Shown here: one piece after another, positions 48,153 to 60,696 of the stretch
Layout of the letters: each line of letters starts with the position of its first letter
How positions within the stretch are numbered: position 1 is the first letter of the stretch
Origin: Hyaloscypha bicolor E
Lineage: Eukaryota > Ascomycota > Leotiomycetes > Helotiales > Hyaloscyphaceae
NCBI RefSeq assembly: GCF_002865645.1
Contig: NW_020194667.1
Location: 682,001-746,000 of the forward strand
Direction of reading: 5' to 3'
DNA: 64,000 bases
Translations under genes and position numbers: made by a program
Notes under the pieces: generated by a model
Told to the model about the DNA's origin: nothing
The model's database searches: none
What the model saw: the letters and a program-made list of their open reading frames with translations, nothing else

Positions 48153-48409
48153 TATCACGGGCAAGCACCTGTTGCCACGTGATTACGGTCCTTACGGACC
48201 GCCCGTAAGGGGATTAGCCTCAAATACGACCCGTATCAGGTCTGTAGTTATGACTCCGCCCTTATAGCGTCGAGTACTCCTCTTCTCCTTTCCTCCTTAG
48301 CTTTAGATCTTCAATAGAACTGCCTCTTACTCTCCTGATCATCCGCTACACCTGTGCACGCTACAGGTAAGGGTGATTACCAGGGGGCTAGCAGATTGAG
48401 TTCGTCACA
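48153..48409 (+). repeat. 3' LTR of the second Ty3/gypsy element (nearly unmutated)
   Basis: 257 bp, starting just after the G-run. It retains CpA/TpG sites that are lost in the 5' LTR. Confidence 0.9.
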
Positions 48410-48589
48410 TTTCTGTCACGAGTCGCTTAGACTAATAGACGCGCACGCAGGGAAATAGCTTTACTGCGTGGGTGAACAGACCAAAAGGTACAATAATAAG
48501 GTTGGAAGCCTTATTAGCTATTCTACTATATGAGAGCACAGTGTACATCACGTGACTAGCCGCGCACGTGATACACACTGTGACAGAAA
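48410..48589. mobile_element. 180-bp hairpin element with 10-bp inverted ends (MITE-like)
   Basis: It starts TTTCTGTCAC and ends GTGACAGAAA, exact complements. Inside are three further stems: ACGCAG/CTGCGT, AATAAGG/CCTTATT and ATCACGTG/CACGTGAT. It abuts the 3' LTR directly. The retroelement's expected GAAAA duplication lies at its far side (48,586-48,590), so it seems to have entered exactly at or next to the LTR end. ACA occurs on both sides and could be its own target duplication. Not RIP-mutated. Confidence 0.65.
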
Positions 48590-48590
48590 A

Positions 48591-51500
48591 GGTAATTCAA
48601 AAGCTAGATAACGGGTTTTAGTAATTCATCTTTTAGCTAAAGAATTACGAGTTAGCTATTATAGCGGCTTGTATTACTATATCCTATCTATTATAAAGAG
48701 ACTAAGATTATTACACGAAATATCTCTAGCTATACTAACTAAGGTAGGCTACTAATATAAGGAGAAAGAATTTCCTAATAGTAGCTTATAAGTTTTTACT
48801 CTATAATATAGTTATATATATTAATATCTATTTTAGAATAATTTTTAATACTTGAATTAGTTTTGAAATTATAGAAAAATATATAATTATATTTGAATTT
48901 GTAATAATTAATATAATAAAAATATGGCTAAAGATAATACTTCCGGGCTTACTAGAGCTAATATAAAAGATAAGAAATATATAGCATAACTTGGAAAATT
49001 AAAGATTTTAAAAAATCCGAATAAACTTTATATTTAGAAATTCTATTATAAGTATAAATATATAGCTATTATTACCTAAGGTATTTCGCTTCCTATATTT
49101 CTAATTATATTTTCTATTTATATTTATCTCATTTATAATTCAGGCTAGTTTATAATACTATTTATAAGAGTATTAAAGCTAAAATTATCTGGAATTAAGA
49201 TTAGTTCTTTAGTAGACCCGGAATAAAAAGTCTCTATTAAAATATTCGGAAAGCTACTACTAGCTATAGGTTCGGTAATATTTGAGGGAGGCATAAGTAC
49301 TATAATTAATTACGTAAAAGAGACTAGTATATATATATCTTATCTAATATAAGCTTAGAAAAGACATTTTAAGAAAGTTAATACTATTAGTAGGCTAAAA
49401 GCCAAGCTTATTTATAATACTAACCCTATATAACTTAGTGTTTTAAACTTCTAAAGTCCTTAAACTTATGTCTCTTACCTTGCGCGCTCTTTTATTACTT
49501 CTCTTAATATAAGAGAGACATTTCTTTTCTATAAGATCTAGTTTATTAGCAGCCCGCTTATATAACTTATTATATATCTGGTTTATATAGGTAGTCTTAA
49601 TTATACCTATATCCTAGTACTATTACACATGTCTTATATAGTTCCTAGCTTGTTTTAAAACATATTAATAGTATATATATATCTCTTTATACTAAATATT
49701 TATATTAAAGTTAAGAATCTCGCTTAAAGAAGGAAAATAAAGGCCTATATTACTCAAAATATTTCTAAAGCCTCTATCGGGTTTTAAATAATTCATTTCT
49801 ATTATAATTTTTAAGAGAATAATAATATGTTTTATTACTGTAATTATTCTTTATTTTAGGCCTCTCGAGATTATTATATATATCTGGGTTATAGTTATTA
49901 CTATCTAGATTATTATTATTTGATTTCGAGTAAGACTAGTATATTTCTAGCTAAGCGAATAAATATCTTTTAAGAGTCTAGAGGAAGTTAGTTCTATATC
50001 TATAAGTAATTAAATACTAACTCGGTATTTATTAAGGTAAGTATAAAATATATTACTTATTAGAAAGAAAGCAAAATAGGTATATTATAGCCACATATTA
50101 TTTAATATACTAAGGGCAATTAATTAGGGTTAGAGACTAGAAAGTAAAGAAAGTAAAGTTCTTCGGGTAATTCTAATCTTTAAATTAGTAATCTAGTTAA
50201 TTAATACGGACTATATTTATTAAAATCTATAAAAGATAATTAGCTAAAGATATTCTTATAATAAATACGGCAGGATCTAAACTTATTTAAATGCTTTATA
50301 ACTTTACTAAGAGCTAGGCTTCTACCTTAATTAATATCTCTCTTTCCACGTAATAGTACTTCTTATTTATATATCTAAAAAATATTAATAATATTAGAGT
50401 TATATATTATTTCGCTAATATTCTCTCTACTTTATTAAACAAAAATATAGCTCCCTATAAAACATATAATAGCGAGGGTATCTAAGGAGGCAAATGCCCT
50501 ATATGCGGCGCAAAGGGCTAAGTATTAAAGAATTAAGCAAAGAATTAAGTACTACTAAGAAATAAACAAATCTGGGATTTAAATACTTGGCCATATATTA
50601 TTTATTAGAAGTACTTAGTTAACTATTTTTAGGTAAAGAAAAGGATTTAGCTAGAGATTTCAAGATTATTAAAACCTGTCGCTTTTTTTTCTTTCTTTTA
50701 TAGTAGCAGAAGCTATTACCTCGGAAAGCCTAGGAAAGTGCCTATAATAAACATTTGGGCCTATATTTTCCCATATATATTGCGCTAAGCTAATAGAAAC
50801 TAACCCTCGCTCGATAATAGAAAAGAAGTAAGGTAGTTCATATATAGGACAAAAAGGGAACTTTATAGGTAATAGGGCTTAATACTATCTAATTTGCTTA
50901 GTAGTCTAATACTTAACTAAATACATACTAGTCTATTTTAGGCTCTAATCTTTTAGATAGCAAAAAGTGGACCACGTGTCTATACTATATATATGTGACT
51001 CGGCTACCCGTTCTAGTATCTAATTATATTACTTTAATAATACGTTATAAATAAATAGCCTCACTAAATTAAGATCTCTTATTTATAACTTAAGAGGTTA
51101 ATGGAGGTGTTATTTACAGGAAGAGTATTATTTTACGGGCTATAAAAGTAATGGGGCTTAATGCCTTATAATTTGCTCTTTAATTCCGATAACTAGCCGA
51201 AAATACCCTAGTGAGTTTAGGCTTTAATGCGTTCTCGAAGCCTCTTTAGGCTGAAAATAAACCAGGCTTTAGCCAAACTCTTTGGGATTCTTATATAGTC
51301 TTTCGCCAAATTAAAATCCTTCTAGTACTATTAAAAATAACTAGAGGATATGCAGAATTTGCATAATAAATTATGCGCCTATTATAAGAGTTATAAAGTT
51401 TTCGAGCTAGAAGAGTATAAAGAAAGCTGCCTCGAGTACTATCCTCAAGATTATTAGTTATATAGTAAAGAGAGGTCAGGTTCTAGTATATATAGTAGTG

Positions 51501-52150
51501 CGCTGCCCTATCTACTACCGCTATAATTCCTCTTAATTAACTAACTAAAAGATAAAGGTTCTAGTTCACTCTTGCGTTAAATATTAAAACTGTATTAAGT
51601 CTATATTAAGATATTATTTAATAGCGTTCTCCTCTACTTCTAGTATTCTTAATATCTCTAATTTAATATAGCTATTACAAGCCATAACAAATAACCTTTA
51701 AGGAATACATATCTGTAGTTAAAATATAGTACCTCTATAATAAGCAGAAGGGCTCTAGAGACGTTATTATATAAGGCATTAGCTAGTGGGCGCAAGAATA
51801 ACATATATATGAATTAGCTAGAGAGCTTTTAAAGATATTATATAATATAATAGCTAGTTATATTTTACGGGAATATCTCTGAGAATAATATTACTAACTC
51901 TGCCACTAATAAAGCTCTGAGAAGGCAAGATTTTTAGAAGTATCTGGAAAGATATTAGCCTATATATAGCATGTTTTAAGGAGGGAAAAAGCTTTTTATT
52001 TGGGGCGCAAATAAATAAGATTTAATAGCCTTATATTATATAATTTTTATCTTAAATGGCTCTATAACTTTAGAAGTTCTAATTATTTAGAGGTACTAAT
52101 AGCTTATTATTAATTCCTTTAGTACCTTTAAATCTTACTATCCTTTCTAT
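48591..52150. other. RIP-mutated DNA without a recognised gene
   Basis: TpA-rich throughout. A possible former coding stretch starts with ATG near 48,924 (MAKDNTSGLTRANIKDKK) but matches no family I know. A CPICGAKG-like Cys pair occurs near 50,495. Nothing can be assigned. Confidence 0.45.
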
Positions 52151-53050
52151 ATATTTCTTTTACTTCTGCTATAATAGCTTTTACTTATTTTTCTTTAAAT
52201 TTAAAATTCTTAATATTACTATTACTTAACTACTCCCGAATATTCTATAGAGTATTCAAATTATTACTAGACAGGGCAGTTTTCGTATTCTTATTAGCCT
52301 ATAGCCACGTGCCGCCTATTTCTTCCATAGCCTATTTATTAGGGTAATAGTTATTAAAATCGGTAATAATAAAGTTATTATTATTATCTAATATAATATT
52401 AGTAGGTTTAATATTATTATAAATTAGATTAAGTAAATATAAATATTAAATACTACTTTTAACTCTAGACAGGAATTCTTTATAATTCTTAAATAAATAC
52501 TTCAAATCCGTATATCTAAAGGTAACTTTCCTATAGCTTCCAGGATTTATTCTTTTCTCTAAGGTTTCACGGTATTTAATAAAGCAAATTCTAATAATCC
52601 GATTATTACGAACTTAGTAGCTAATATATTCTATAATATTTAGATACGGATAGGTTCTAAGGGTTTCTAGAACTATAACTTCTCTAAGAACTTTATTATC
52701 TATCTCTATTAGCTTGGATAGTATATAGGCACTAAGCTATAGCCTCTTAATAAAGCAGCTTTCGGGCAAGTTTTTAGGAGCTATCGTGAATTTTAGAGGA
52801 ACTAGTAAATAGTAGGCTTTAATAAGTATTAAGACAATATCTGAGATATTCTCGAGTTTGAGGTTAAAGTTCCTAAGAATACGAGTTTAATAGATCCCAT
52901 AATAGAATTTGTTCTTAAGCTTATAAATAACTATTATATACTAGTACTTATAAACTCTGTCTCTATTAATATTATTATATAGCTCCCCCTAATAAACTAT
53001 TTCTATTTTAACGAATACTAATTCTATAACTAAATTCGTTAGGGTAAGAA
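52150..53050 (-). pseudogene. RIP-inactivated protein kinase-like gene (second copy of this type)
   Basis: Read right to left it shows EVIVLETLRTYPYLNIIEYIS near 52,630-52,700, then NNRIIRICFIKYRETLEKRI. A helix follows, then YLLNLIYNNIKPTNIILDN near 52,390-52,440 as the catalytic loop with Asp changed to Asn. NFIITDFNNYYP comes next near 52,350. The downstream WL-ANKNTKTALSSNNLNTL is the activation/P+1 region. It has the same architecture as the gene at about 40,420-41,250. RIP removed the catalytic Asp and added stops. Ends are approximate. Confidence 0.65.
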
Positions 53051-54500
53051 GAGGAATTATAGTCTACTAGCCTCTCCTTTATTAGGGCAAAGAGCGGATT
53101 CGAATTCGAGAGAATACTCGAGAAAATCTCAAATAGAGAGCTACTTAATAAAATAAAAAGCCAAGAAATTATTTATATTAAGTAATTAGTAATATAAGTA
53201 GCTAACTCAGATTAGTAAAATAAGGCTTTAGGCAGATCCCCGAAATATAGAGCTAATTAGTAACGAGAAAAAATTCTGCTAAACTATATAAAATAAAACT
53301 ATTAACTCGCCTAGTATTAGCCTTACTAGTAAATAAAAACAGATATAGTAAATATATTATAACCTGCTATCTATTATATATTTAATATATAATAAAGTTA
53401 TAAGAGCTTACTAGCCCGAGTTACTACAAGCCATATATAAAGCAGGCTATATATAAGACCAAGAGATCTATTAAATTCCCTTAAGTTCCTAAGTCCTCAA
53501 ATAATATTATATTTCTCGGATATATTTCTATTATTAAAAAAGTAATCTCTACTTAAGTAAATAATTACTCACTCAAGTATACCCTATTCTCTCTCTTAGC
53601 TAATAATTAGAAAGTAATTATACTATAGGATATGCGATTATTCTAACCCTTTTAACCTATTTACTTCTATTAATAATTATATATTTGGCCTAATAATAGA
53701 GAATTACTAGAAGATATTAAATTGCAGCTTTATAACTTATATCTATTTAGGGTCTTATATTAAACCCACGAAGTAAGGAGTATATAAGTATATAATAGTA
53801 ATTATAGGCAATATATAAATAGCTAATAGTAACTCAAAAAGATTCTAAGGCATTTCTATTTTACTCGAGATATAAGACATATAATTAAAGGAAATAGAGG
53901 CACGGGTTTTTTTTAGTATAATATATCTAATAGTTTTATTAATAGTACCTAATAGATTTTGGATTAGCTTCGCGGTTAGGGAGTTAATACTTATTTTACG
54001 CGCTATTTAAAGAATTTAAATTATTATATAATATATTTCTATTATAATTAGCCTTAAAGGAAGCCACGTTAAAACCGGCCCATTTCTTTTATTTCTAAGT
54101 ACTCATTCCTATAATTTCAAACTACTAGCCTAGTTTTCGCTCCTCTAATTACTATATTTCCTTAATATTATAGGTGTTTTATTACATATTACGGGAGAGG
54201 GGCATGCTTGCTAGCTATAGCCACGTACTGCGCTAACTAAAGCTACTAGTTCTAGAAATATCACGAAGTATTATATAATTAAGGCAATAACTAACTATAC
54301 TCGAAGTTCTTTACCTAATTCACTTCTTTTATTTTCATAATTATCTTCTTTATAACTACTATCTCCGAACTAGAAAATATTAGACGCAATTCTATTAAAG
54401 AAGAATTAAATGCCTTTTGAGATCTCTTTTATTTAATATATGCAGATCTGAATATTATTATTTCTTCTAATATAGTTTAAGTTATCTTTTTAATAGCTAC
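53050..54500. other. RIP-mutated DNA without a recognised gene
   Basis: AT-rich sequence with TpA excess lies between the minus-strand kinase-like remnant and the plus-strand FunK1 remnant. It may hold both 5' regions, since the genes diverge from here. No motif seen. Confidence 0.45.
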
Positions 54501-57000
54501 TATTATAAGTATGGCCCAATTTCTTTTGCCTATACTTCTTACTAATCTATATAGCTACCAAAAACCTAGTACTCGACCTCATTCTAGCTCTAGTAAATAA
54601 ACTAGTAGCTCGCATTCTATTTTCGCGAATATTTAATAGAATAGTCTCCCGTAAACTTGGTATATTATATAGTTGCGTTAATATAGGCCAGGTTAATATT
54701 ATATTATTTATCTCTCTTGTAAAGCTAATTATTAGGAATAAACCTGGTATACCGACTTTAAATAACGCGGATATTTGGCATATAGTATTTGAGTTAATTA
54801 CGCGAATAAGTTCTTTAATGCTACTAACTACTTTTGAGAAAGCTGTCTTTAATATATTACTATAATCTAGCTCGGCTTCTTAAAGAGGGATTAAGCAAAT
54901 ATATAATAAAGTTAACTAGCGAATACTTGAGGAACTTATAGGGCGTGTTTACTATAATATTAGAGGCTTCTATAAGTAATACTTTAAAGGGAAGGTCTGG
55001 ACGAATAATATAAGGGATATCTATAAAGAATTAAGGGCCTAATATATAGAAGATTATTAGAGTAATTAGCTAGAACCTTTACTTTAGGATCCCTTTTTTA
55101 AGTGATTTATGAAGTTATAGGATATTATTCTTAGTAAACTTGGCCGCAGGTATTATATATTAGTAAATAAAGTATTAAGGGGCTCGGAGGCTAATTATAA
55201 GCTTAATATTTTCCTTACTCTCACTAATACTACCTTACTAGAAGGCAAGTATAACTAGTTAAATATACTTATTATTAGGGAATATAAATAGAATTCTAAT
55301 AAGGATTAATCTACAAAAATACTAGTATAGTTAGTAGGATATACGCGTGAAGTATTTGGAAATTAACTAGAGCGGCGATTCGTGCCTGGTTTTATAATCT
55401 GCAGAAGTCTAATATAGCTTTGGGTATTTAATAGATCTGAACCCTATAACTCCGAGAAGTTTAATATTTATAAAGAGCCAGAGTAATTTATTAAGGTTCT
55501 TGCCGGTTATACGCTAATATCCGATATAGAATTGGGTTTAAATACGTTTATTAAGTATAATAGTAATAGCAAGTATATTATTATATAAGATGTAATAATC
55601 TCTTTAGAGGATAAGCTAATTACCTTAATAAAAGCAATAGTATATCGGGGAATAACGTGTTATTAAGGAAGGAGACCCGGCTTAACGGACTAGAAATATA
55701 TTATAAAGTTTACTTGGCCGTCTAATAAAAGATAGCGGGAAGAAGAACTATTAAAGTTAGTAAAAAAGAAAGGAGTTATAGGCATTACTATATGGTTTAA
55801 TTATGAGCAGATTACTATTAATAGCGACCCGGATACTATCTCATATTTGTAATAAGCCATGAAATTTGGGTTATTACAGAGGCCGTTAAAGAAAGCTTTT
55901 TAGATTAATAGTAGTCCAGAATCCAGCCGGGTATACTCGAAAACAAGCCTCAGGGGAAGGTCAGGAAGTAGTATGGCTTACTTAATTAGCCTAGGAATTA
56001 GTACAGGTAGCGCCATAACTTCTTTCTCTAGGCAGAAAAGGAAAAGAGATAAAAGACTTAATAGAAGTAGTAAACTAAAGAGATCCAAATCCAATAATAG
56101 TTATACTAGCAAGACAAATATATGTATTAAAAAAGACTAGCTAGATATAATTAGTACTTCTAGTATTTAAGAAATAGTAATTAATAATCTAGTAAACTAC
56201 CGGAATAAGTAGTAGCGGAATAATATTAATAGTATTTAAGAAGCCGGAGCTAATAGTCTAATAGACTATAAAAGTAAGATATATAGTAACCGAATATACT
56301 ATTACTTAGTAACTTTACTAGCTAGATAACTTCTCTATAAATATTAATTAGTTAGAGAGCTTTTAGAGGCGCTACGTAATACTATCTGAGGCTATAGGTT
56401 ACTACTCGAGAATAGAAAGATTCTTTATTAGAATATTTCTAAAAATAATATTATTATTACTGAATTCCCTACTAAAGAAGCCCTAAAAAGAAGACTAATT
56501 AACTTGGACTTGGTAAAGAAGCTAGATAATATACCGAGTAAAGCTTATTACTAAACTAGTACTATATAGTTTATAGTAATCGAGGTTCTTAAAAATAAAG
56601 ATTATATATATTAGTATAACCTCGAGTTATTTTTTTATGTTTTTATATAAATATGCATTTAATATAGCTATAAAGATACGGGCAGGCAAAAACCTAGTAA
56701 GATAATAAGACTAAAGATAAATATACTACGAGATTAGTATACTAGAATATATACCGAAATTACTCGAAATAAGATAGGAGATATAAGTAAAAACTAATTC
56801 GAGAATATTATTATAGAATTTGTGCCAAAGTTCGAGAACCTTAAACTATTAGCTTGCGAGCTCCGATTTACTCTTTTTCTAATTAGAGATAGAAATATCT
56901 TTACGGGTATATTTCACGACTATAATATAATATATAATAAGATAATTATAGTATTTAATATAGTAATTAGCTATTTAGGAAAGAAGGAATAGGTAATTAT
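54500..57000 (+). pseudogene. RIP-inactivated FunK1 fungal protein kinase
   Basis: FunK1 is a kinase family expanded in fungi with a long N-terminal domain. Readable N-terminal blocks are YYNIRGFYK-YFKGK (about 54,945-55,000), a REVFGNQ-ERRFVPGFIICRS stretch near 55,345-55,420, and NRSEPYNSEKFNIYKEPEQF then AGYTLISDIELGLNTFI at 55,425-55,560. Further blocks are ITCYQGRRPGLTD-KY near 55,655-55,710 and a basic linker RQKRKRDKR. The kinase core follows: LLENRKILYQNISKNN (catalytic loop, H-R-D changed) near 56,405-56,460; LINLDLVKKL near 56,498-56,525; and a block matching the DLESFFWVLFWICIHY segment of the family near 56,610-56,660. The gene is full length but riddled with RIP stops. Confidence in the family is high; ends are approximate. 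Confidence 0.82.
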
Positions 57001-59300
57001 ATAGGCGAGGTAAGAACTAGGGAATTAGAATTATAAGGCATATTATTAGAAGTTTTTTCTTCTTTTCTTTTTACTATAAAAAATATAGGGAAAACTATAT
57101 AATATAATAATACTAGGGATACTAATAAATGCGTAACTTATTATATAATACACGAATTACTTCTTATAAAGGCATTATGTATTATATCTGCTTTTAATAA
57201 TAACCTATTTATTTCTTTTATAGTATTTTACCTATATATCTAATATCTCTATTCTCCTTACCTTAAATACCGCTTCTCTCGATTATATCTATTCCCATAT
57301 CCGTTATTAGCGCTTATACTTTAAAACTCTCTAAAGAATATTTATATTTATTTTCTATTCTTTAGGTACTAATACTAGCTTTAGTTAGACTATAGGGAGA
57401 TTATGCCAGTACTAGTAGAGATTCCGTTTGCGGAGATATATAAGAAGTTAAAGAGGGTAAAGCGAAGTAAGATAAAGAAAAGGCTATTTACTAGGCCAAA
57501 TAAATAAATATACCTTAATAATTCTAAAATTATTTTATACCTGACCTTAAATATATATAAAGAAATATCCTTATTTACGAGTCTCTAACTTCTCAGAATT
57601 AATTAAATAATGCCTTAGATAGGCATTATTTTGCCTCTTCCGGATCCTAATTAACTAATATTCTTTCTTTCTTATCTTTTACTTTCTATTCTATAAAGGG
57701 CTCTATAGCCGCTCTTTCTTTCTCACTTAATAAATTAGCCCTCGTTCTCTATAGGTTATTCTTGGGAATATCTTTCTCTCGGATTCCAAAAAACTTCTTA
57801 TCTAAATATTTCCAAAATACTATATTAAATACCTAGCTTTTTTTTATAGTATAATTAAGCCAGAATTAGCCAGTCTCCCAACTTTCACGCATATATATAA
57901 ATAAGAAGAATAGTAATATTTTAAAGCTAATATCTTTTTTAGCTTTCTCTATAGCTAATAACTAAGTCTATAGCCGCATGTTATAAACCTTAGTCCAGTT
58001 ATCCATATCCGGTTTTCACGACTCTAGTACTTCGAGAAGTAATTATTACGGGTAATTAAGTATGAATTATATAGGTCTAGTATAACCCTAAGAGATTTTC
58101 ATATGTAACTAGAGATTATAGCAACTCAGATAGGTAGCAGAAAGCTCAAATAAATACTAGTTATATATTAATTAAAATCGCTTAATATCTAATAGGCTCT
58201 AGCTATACTTCGCAATACTATATAATACTATTAATATAATCCCTACTAATAATATTATAATTCTATATTCTTTATTAATTAGTATCTTACTAAGGCGCTT
58301 GGCTATTAAGTATAGTAGATACTATACTTAAGGTATTAACTAGTTAATAGAGGTTACTAAAAGATTAATATATTACTTTTATTATAATTACTTTTTGAGT
58401 TTTATAAAGTAATATACCTAAATAGTTCCTTAAGTCCGGTAAGAAAGAGCAATATAAATCTCTTTCTATAAGGCACTATTTTCTTTTATCTCAAGTACCT
58501 TTATATTCTTTTCTACTATTTATAAAGCCCGTTTTATTTAAGGCTATAATACTATTAGATATATCTTAGAATATATAGTATCCCGAGAGATTATAACCTT
58601 TATAGTTATTTCCTTACTAGAATAGATATCTAATACTTCGGGATTAATTAGTAGGTTAAGGTACTTCGAGATTAATAGTAATTTAAACTCAAGATTATAT
58701 ATTATATTATCCCTAATTCTAATACGTTTAAGGAAGCCTGAGAAGGGCTACTTCTAATACTTAGTAACTAGTATTACCTCTAATACTATAGACAAACTCC
58801 AAGTTTGCGAGGCATAGTACTACTCATTATTAATTAAGGTCAAGGGCATATCCGTAACTAACCTGAGGCTACGCGCTATTAATCTTGAGCTTAGTAGTTA
58901 AGGGCGACCTAAAGGGACAAGACTATTAAAAATAGAGAGGCATAGTTATAGCAGGCACTAAGCGTGGCTTTTATTACTTTACAGGTTATAGGTCCTTATT
59001 ACTTATATTAGAGATATTATTTATGTTTATATAATAGTGGGTTTTGCTACTAATCTTTATATATATATCCTAGTGCCTCCGCTTCTCTCCCTATTTCCCT
59101 GACTCAGGCTCCCCGCCCGGTACCGGGCTAGATAGAGCAGAGGAACTAGGCTATTAAGAGCCTCGTAAAGTACGGCAGTACTTGTCGTAAATCGGAGTTA
59201 CTAACTGCTTAAGATAGACCTCAGACTATACTTGGCTCAAGAAATAGGGAGGAGATACTATTTGAGACATATTTTATTAGTAATATATTCCTTAACTTTT
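57000..59300. other. RIP-mutated DNA, unassigned
   Basis: A Pro/Gln/Ser-rich + frame with few stops runs at about 57,650-59,000. It has no domain and may be the antisense shadow of a low-complexity gene. A short stretch, MPVLVEIPFAEIYKKLKRVK, starts near 57,394. Nothing is assigned. Confidence 0.4.
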
Positions 59301-60696
59301 TCCAAACTAGAATTCTCTTTAATTAGCTACTTACCTTTAAGCTTAGAGAGTATTATAGAGCCAAGCGAGATCTTTAATTAATCTTTAGTAATCTAGCTAC
59401 GGGATTTACTAGTACTCGAAATTATTCTTGCCTCTACTATAGCTATTATAGCGCATGCCGTAAACTCAAATACTATCCCTTTCTACTAGTAGAACTAAGT
59501 CTTGAGAAGGTTATTCGCAAGGTAGCTATAGTATTAAAATTCGCATGTTATTTTTATTAACCCAAGAATCTGACCTATTTAGATAACTCCCTCTCACATA
59601 AATAAAAACGGTACTTATTAGGAATCTGGGGTTATGTAACTAGTAGAGCCTTAGTGGCTTCCTTATCTTTAGGGTCATCCGCGTTAACGTAACTGACCAG
59701 GTCCAGCTAATAACCTTTACCTATAGCCGGCTGCCCGAGCTCTTCCTTCTATATTACAAGCTCCTATTACTCCTATATTACTATGCCTCCCCCTTCTACT
59801 ACTACCTTAGTCTTCCGCCGCTTTCACTCCTTAATATCCTGAGCTATACTATATCAAGAAGCATCTTATAGCTCTTCTGGTCTGCTACTAGTAGTTTCGC
59901 TATATCCTCGACTCTAAATCTCGTTTTATAGTGTTTTTACCGAGCGTGAACTTAGGGAGAAAGGTATACCGGCCAATAATAACTTCACTTATTATTTTCC
60001 CAAAGCCAACCCTAGTTCCCTCTCTAATTTAGCTATATTCTCCTTAGTCTATCCATTATTACTGCTATTAGAAAGCTTAGAGAAAGAGCAGAGCGCAGGA
60101 TCCACTAACGCGCTCCGAGTAATACTGCTAATACCTTACTAGTTAGTCTAATCTTCCAGTAGCTTAGAGGATTAGGGGAGGGTCTAGGGTTAGGCTTGTG
60201 CCGGAGTAGAAGGCACGCCGTGCGGCTCAGAGGCGAGTTCTGAGGTTACGAAGGTATTATATAGAGTCACGTCCTGTTTAATATACCCAGTATTAATATT
60301 ACCAGAAGCGCCTTTAGCCTTATCCCTAGTACCTGCATTATCTAAGTTATTATTATCGAGAGTTACTAGTTAATCTGCATATAATTAGCAGACCGTTTCT
60401 GAGTATAAGGGACGGCCAGTATAGCTGCCTCGACTACTACCCTAATATCCACCTGACCCTGGTTATATTCGGTTGCCTTATAGTCCGGCCTAGTAAAGAG
60501 CTAACTATTCCAGATACTAAGGAGTAGATCCGGTATTTAAGGCCTTAGTTAAGACTTTTGGATACAGAGTTGCCCGAGACTACTTTTCGAGAAATAAAAG
60601 ATTATTATCTAATTCATTATTATTATTAGCAGGAGCGCACAGAACGAATTCACTTTTAGTATAGCTTATTCACGTACCTTTAGCTCTTGCTGCCAT
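59300..60696 (-). pseudogene. Unrecognised Ser/Asn-rich protein remnant
   Basis: On the minus strand an ATG at 60,694-60,696 gives MAARAKG, followed directly by an intron-like donor GTACGT. A hydrophilic, Ser/Asn/Gly/Pro-rich sequence then runs to about 59,700 with scattered RIP-type stops. A segment with CERELSK-VRFLG follows near 59,560-59,610. I recognise no family. RIP is milder here than further left, consistent with the fading gradient toward the right end. It could be a regulator with a disordered N-terminus, but that is a guess. Confidence 0.35.

Larger units (their letters stand above)
42655..48409 (+). mobile_element. Second full-length Ty3/gypsy retrotransposon, + strand
   Basis: Two 257-bp LTRs (42,655-42,911 and 48,153-48,409) flank gag and pol. 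A run of nine G (48,141-48,149) directly before the 3' LTR is the polypurine tract. The LTR start TATCACG is probably a RIP product of TGTCACG; it ends GTCACA. The left flank GAAAA recurs at 48,586-48,590, not directly after the 3' LTR but after an adjoining 180-bp inverted-repeat element. RIP is heavy on the left and fades from about 47,000; the 3' LTR is nearly clean. Confidence 0.9.

Noticed and set aside
48410..48414. TTTCT as the right target duplication of the second gypsy element
   Set aside because: It does not match the left flank GAAAA, and RIP cannot convert A to T. A true GAAAA occurs at 48,586.
51455..51535. tRNA-like stretch on the minus strand
   Set aside because: Some B-box-like bases occur, but no complete cloverleaf could be drawn.
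57650..59000. Long Pro/Gln/Ser-rich + frame
   Set aside because: Low complexity and no domain. RIP-biased DNA can leave such frames open by chance.
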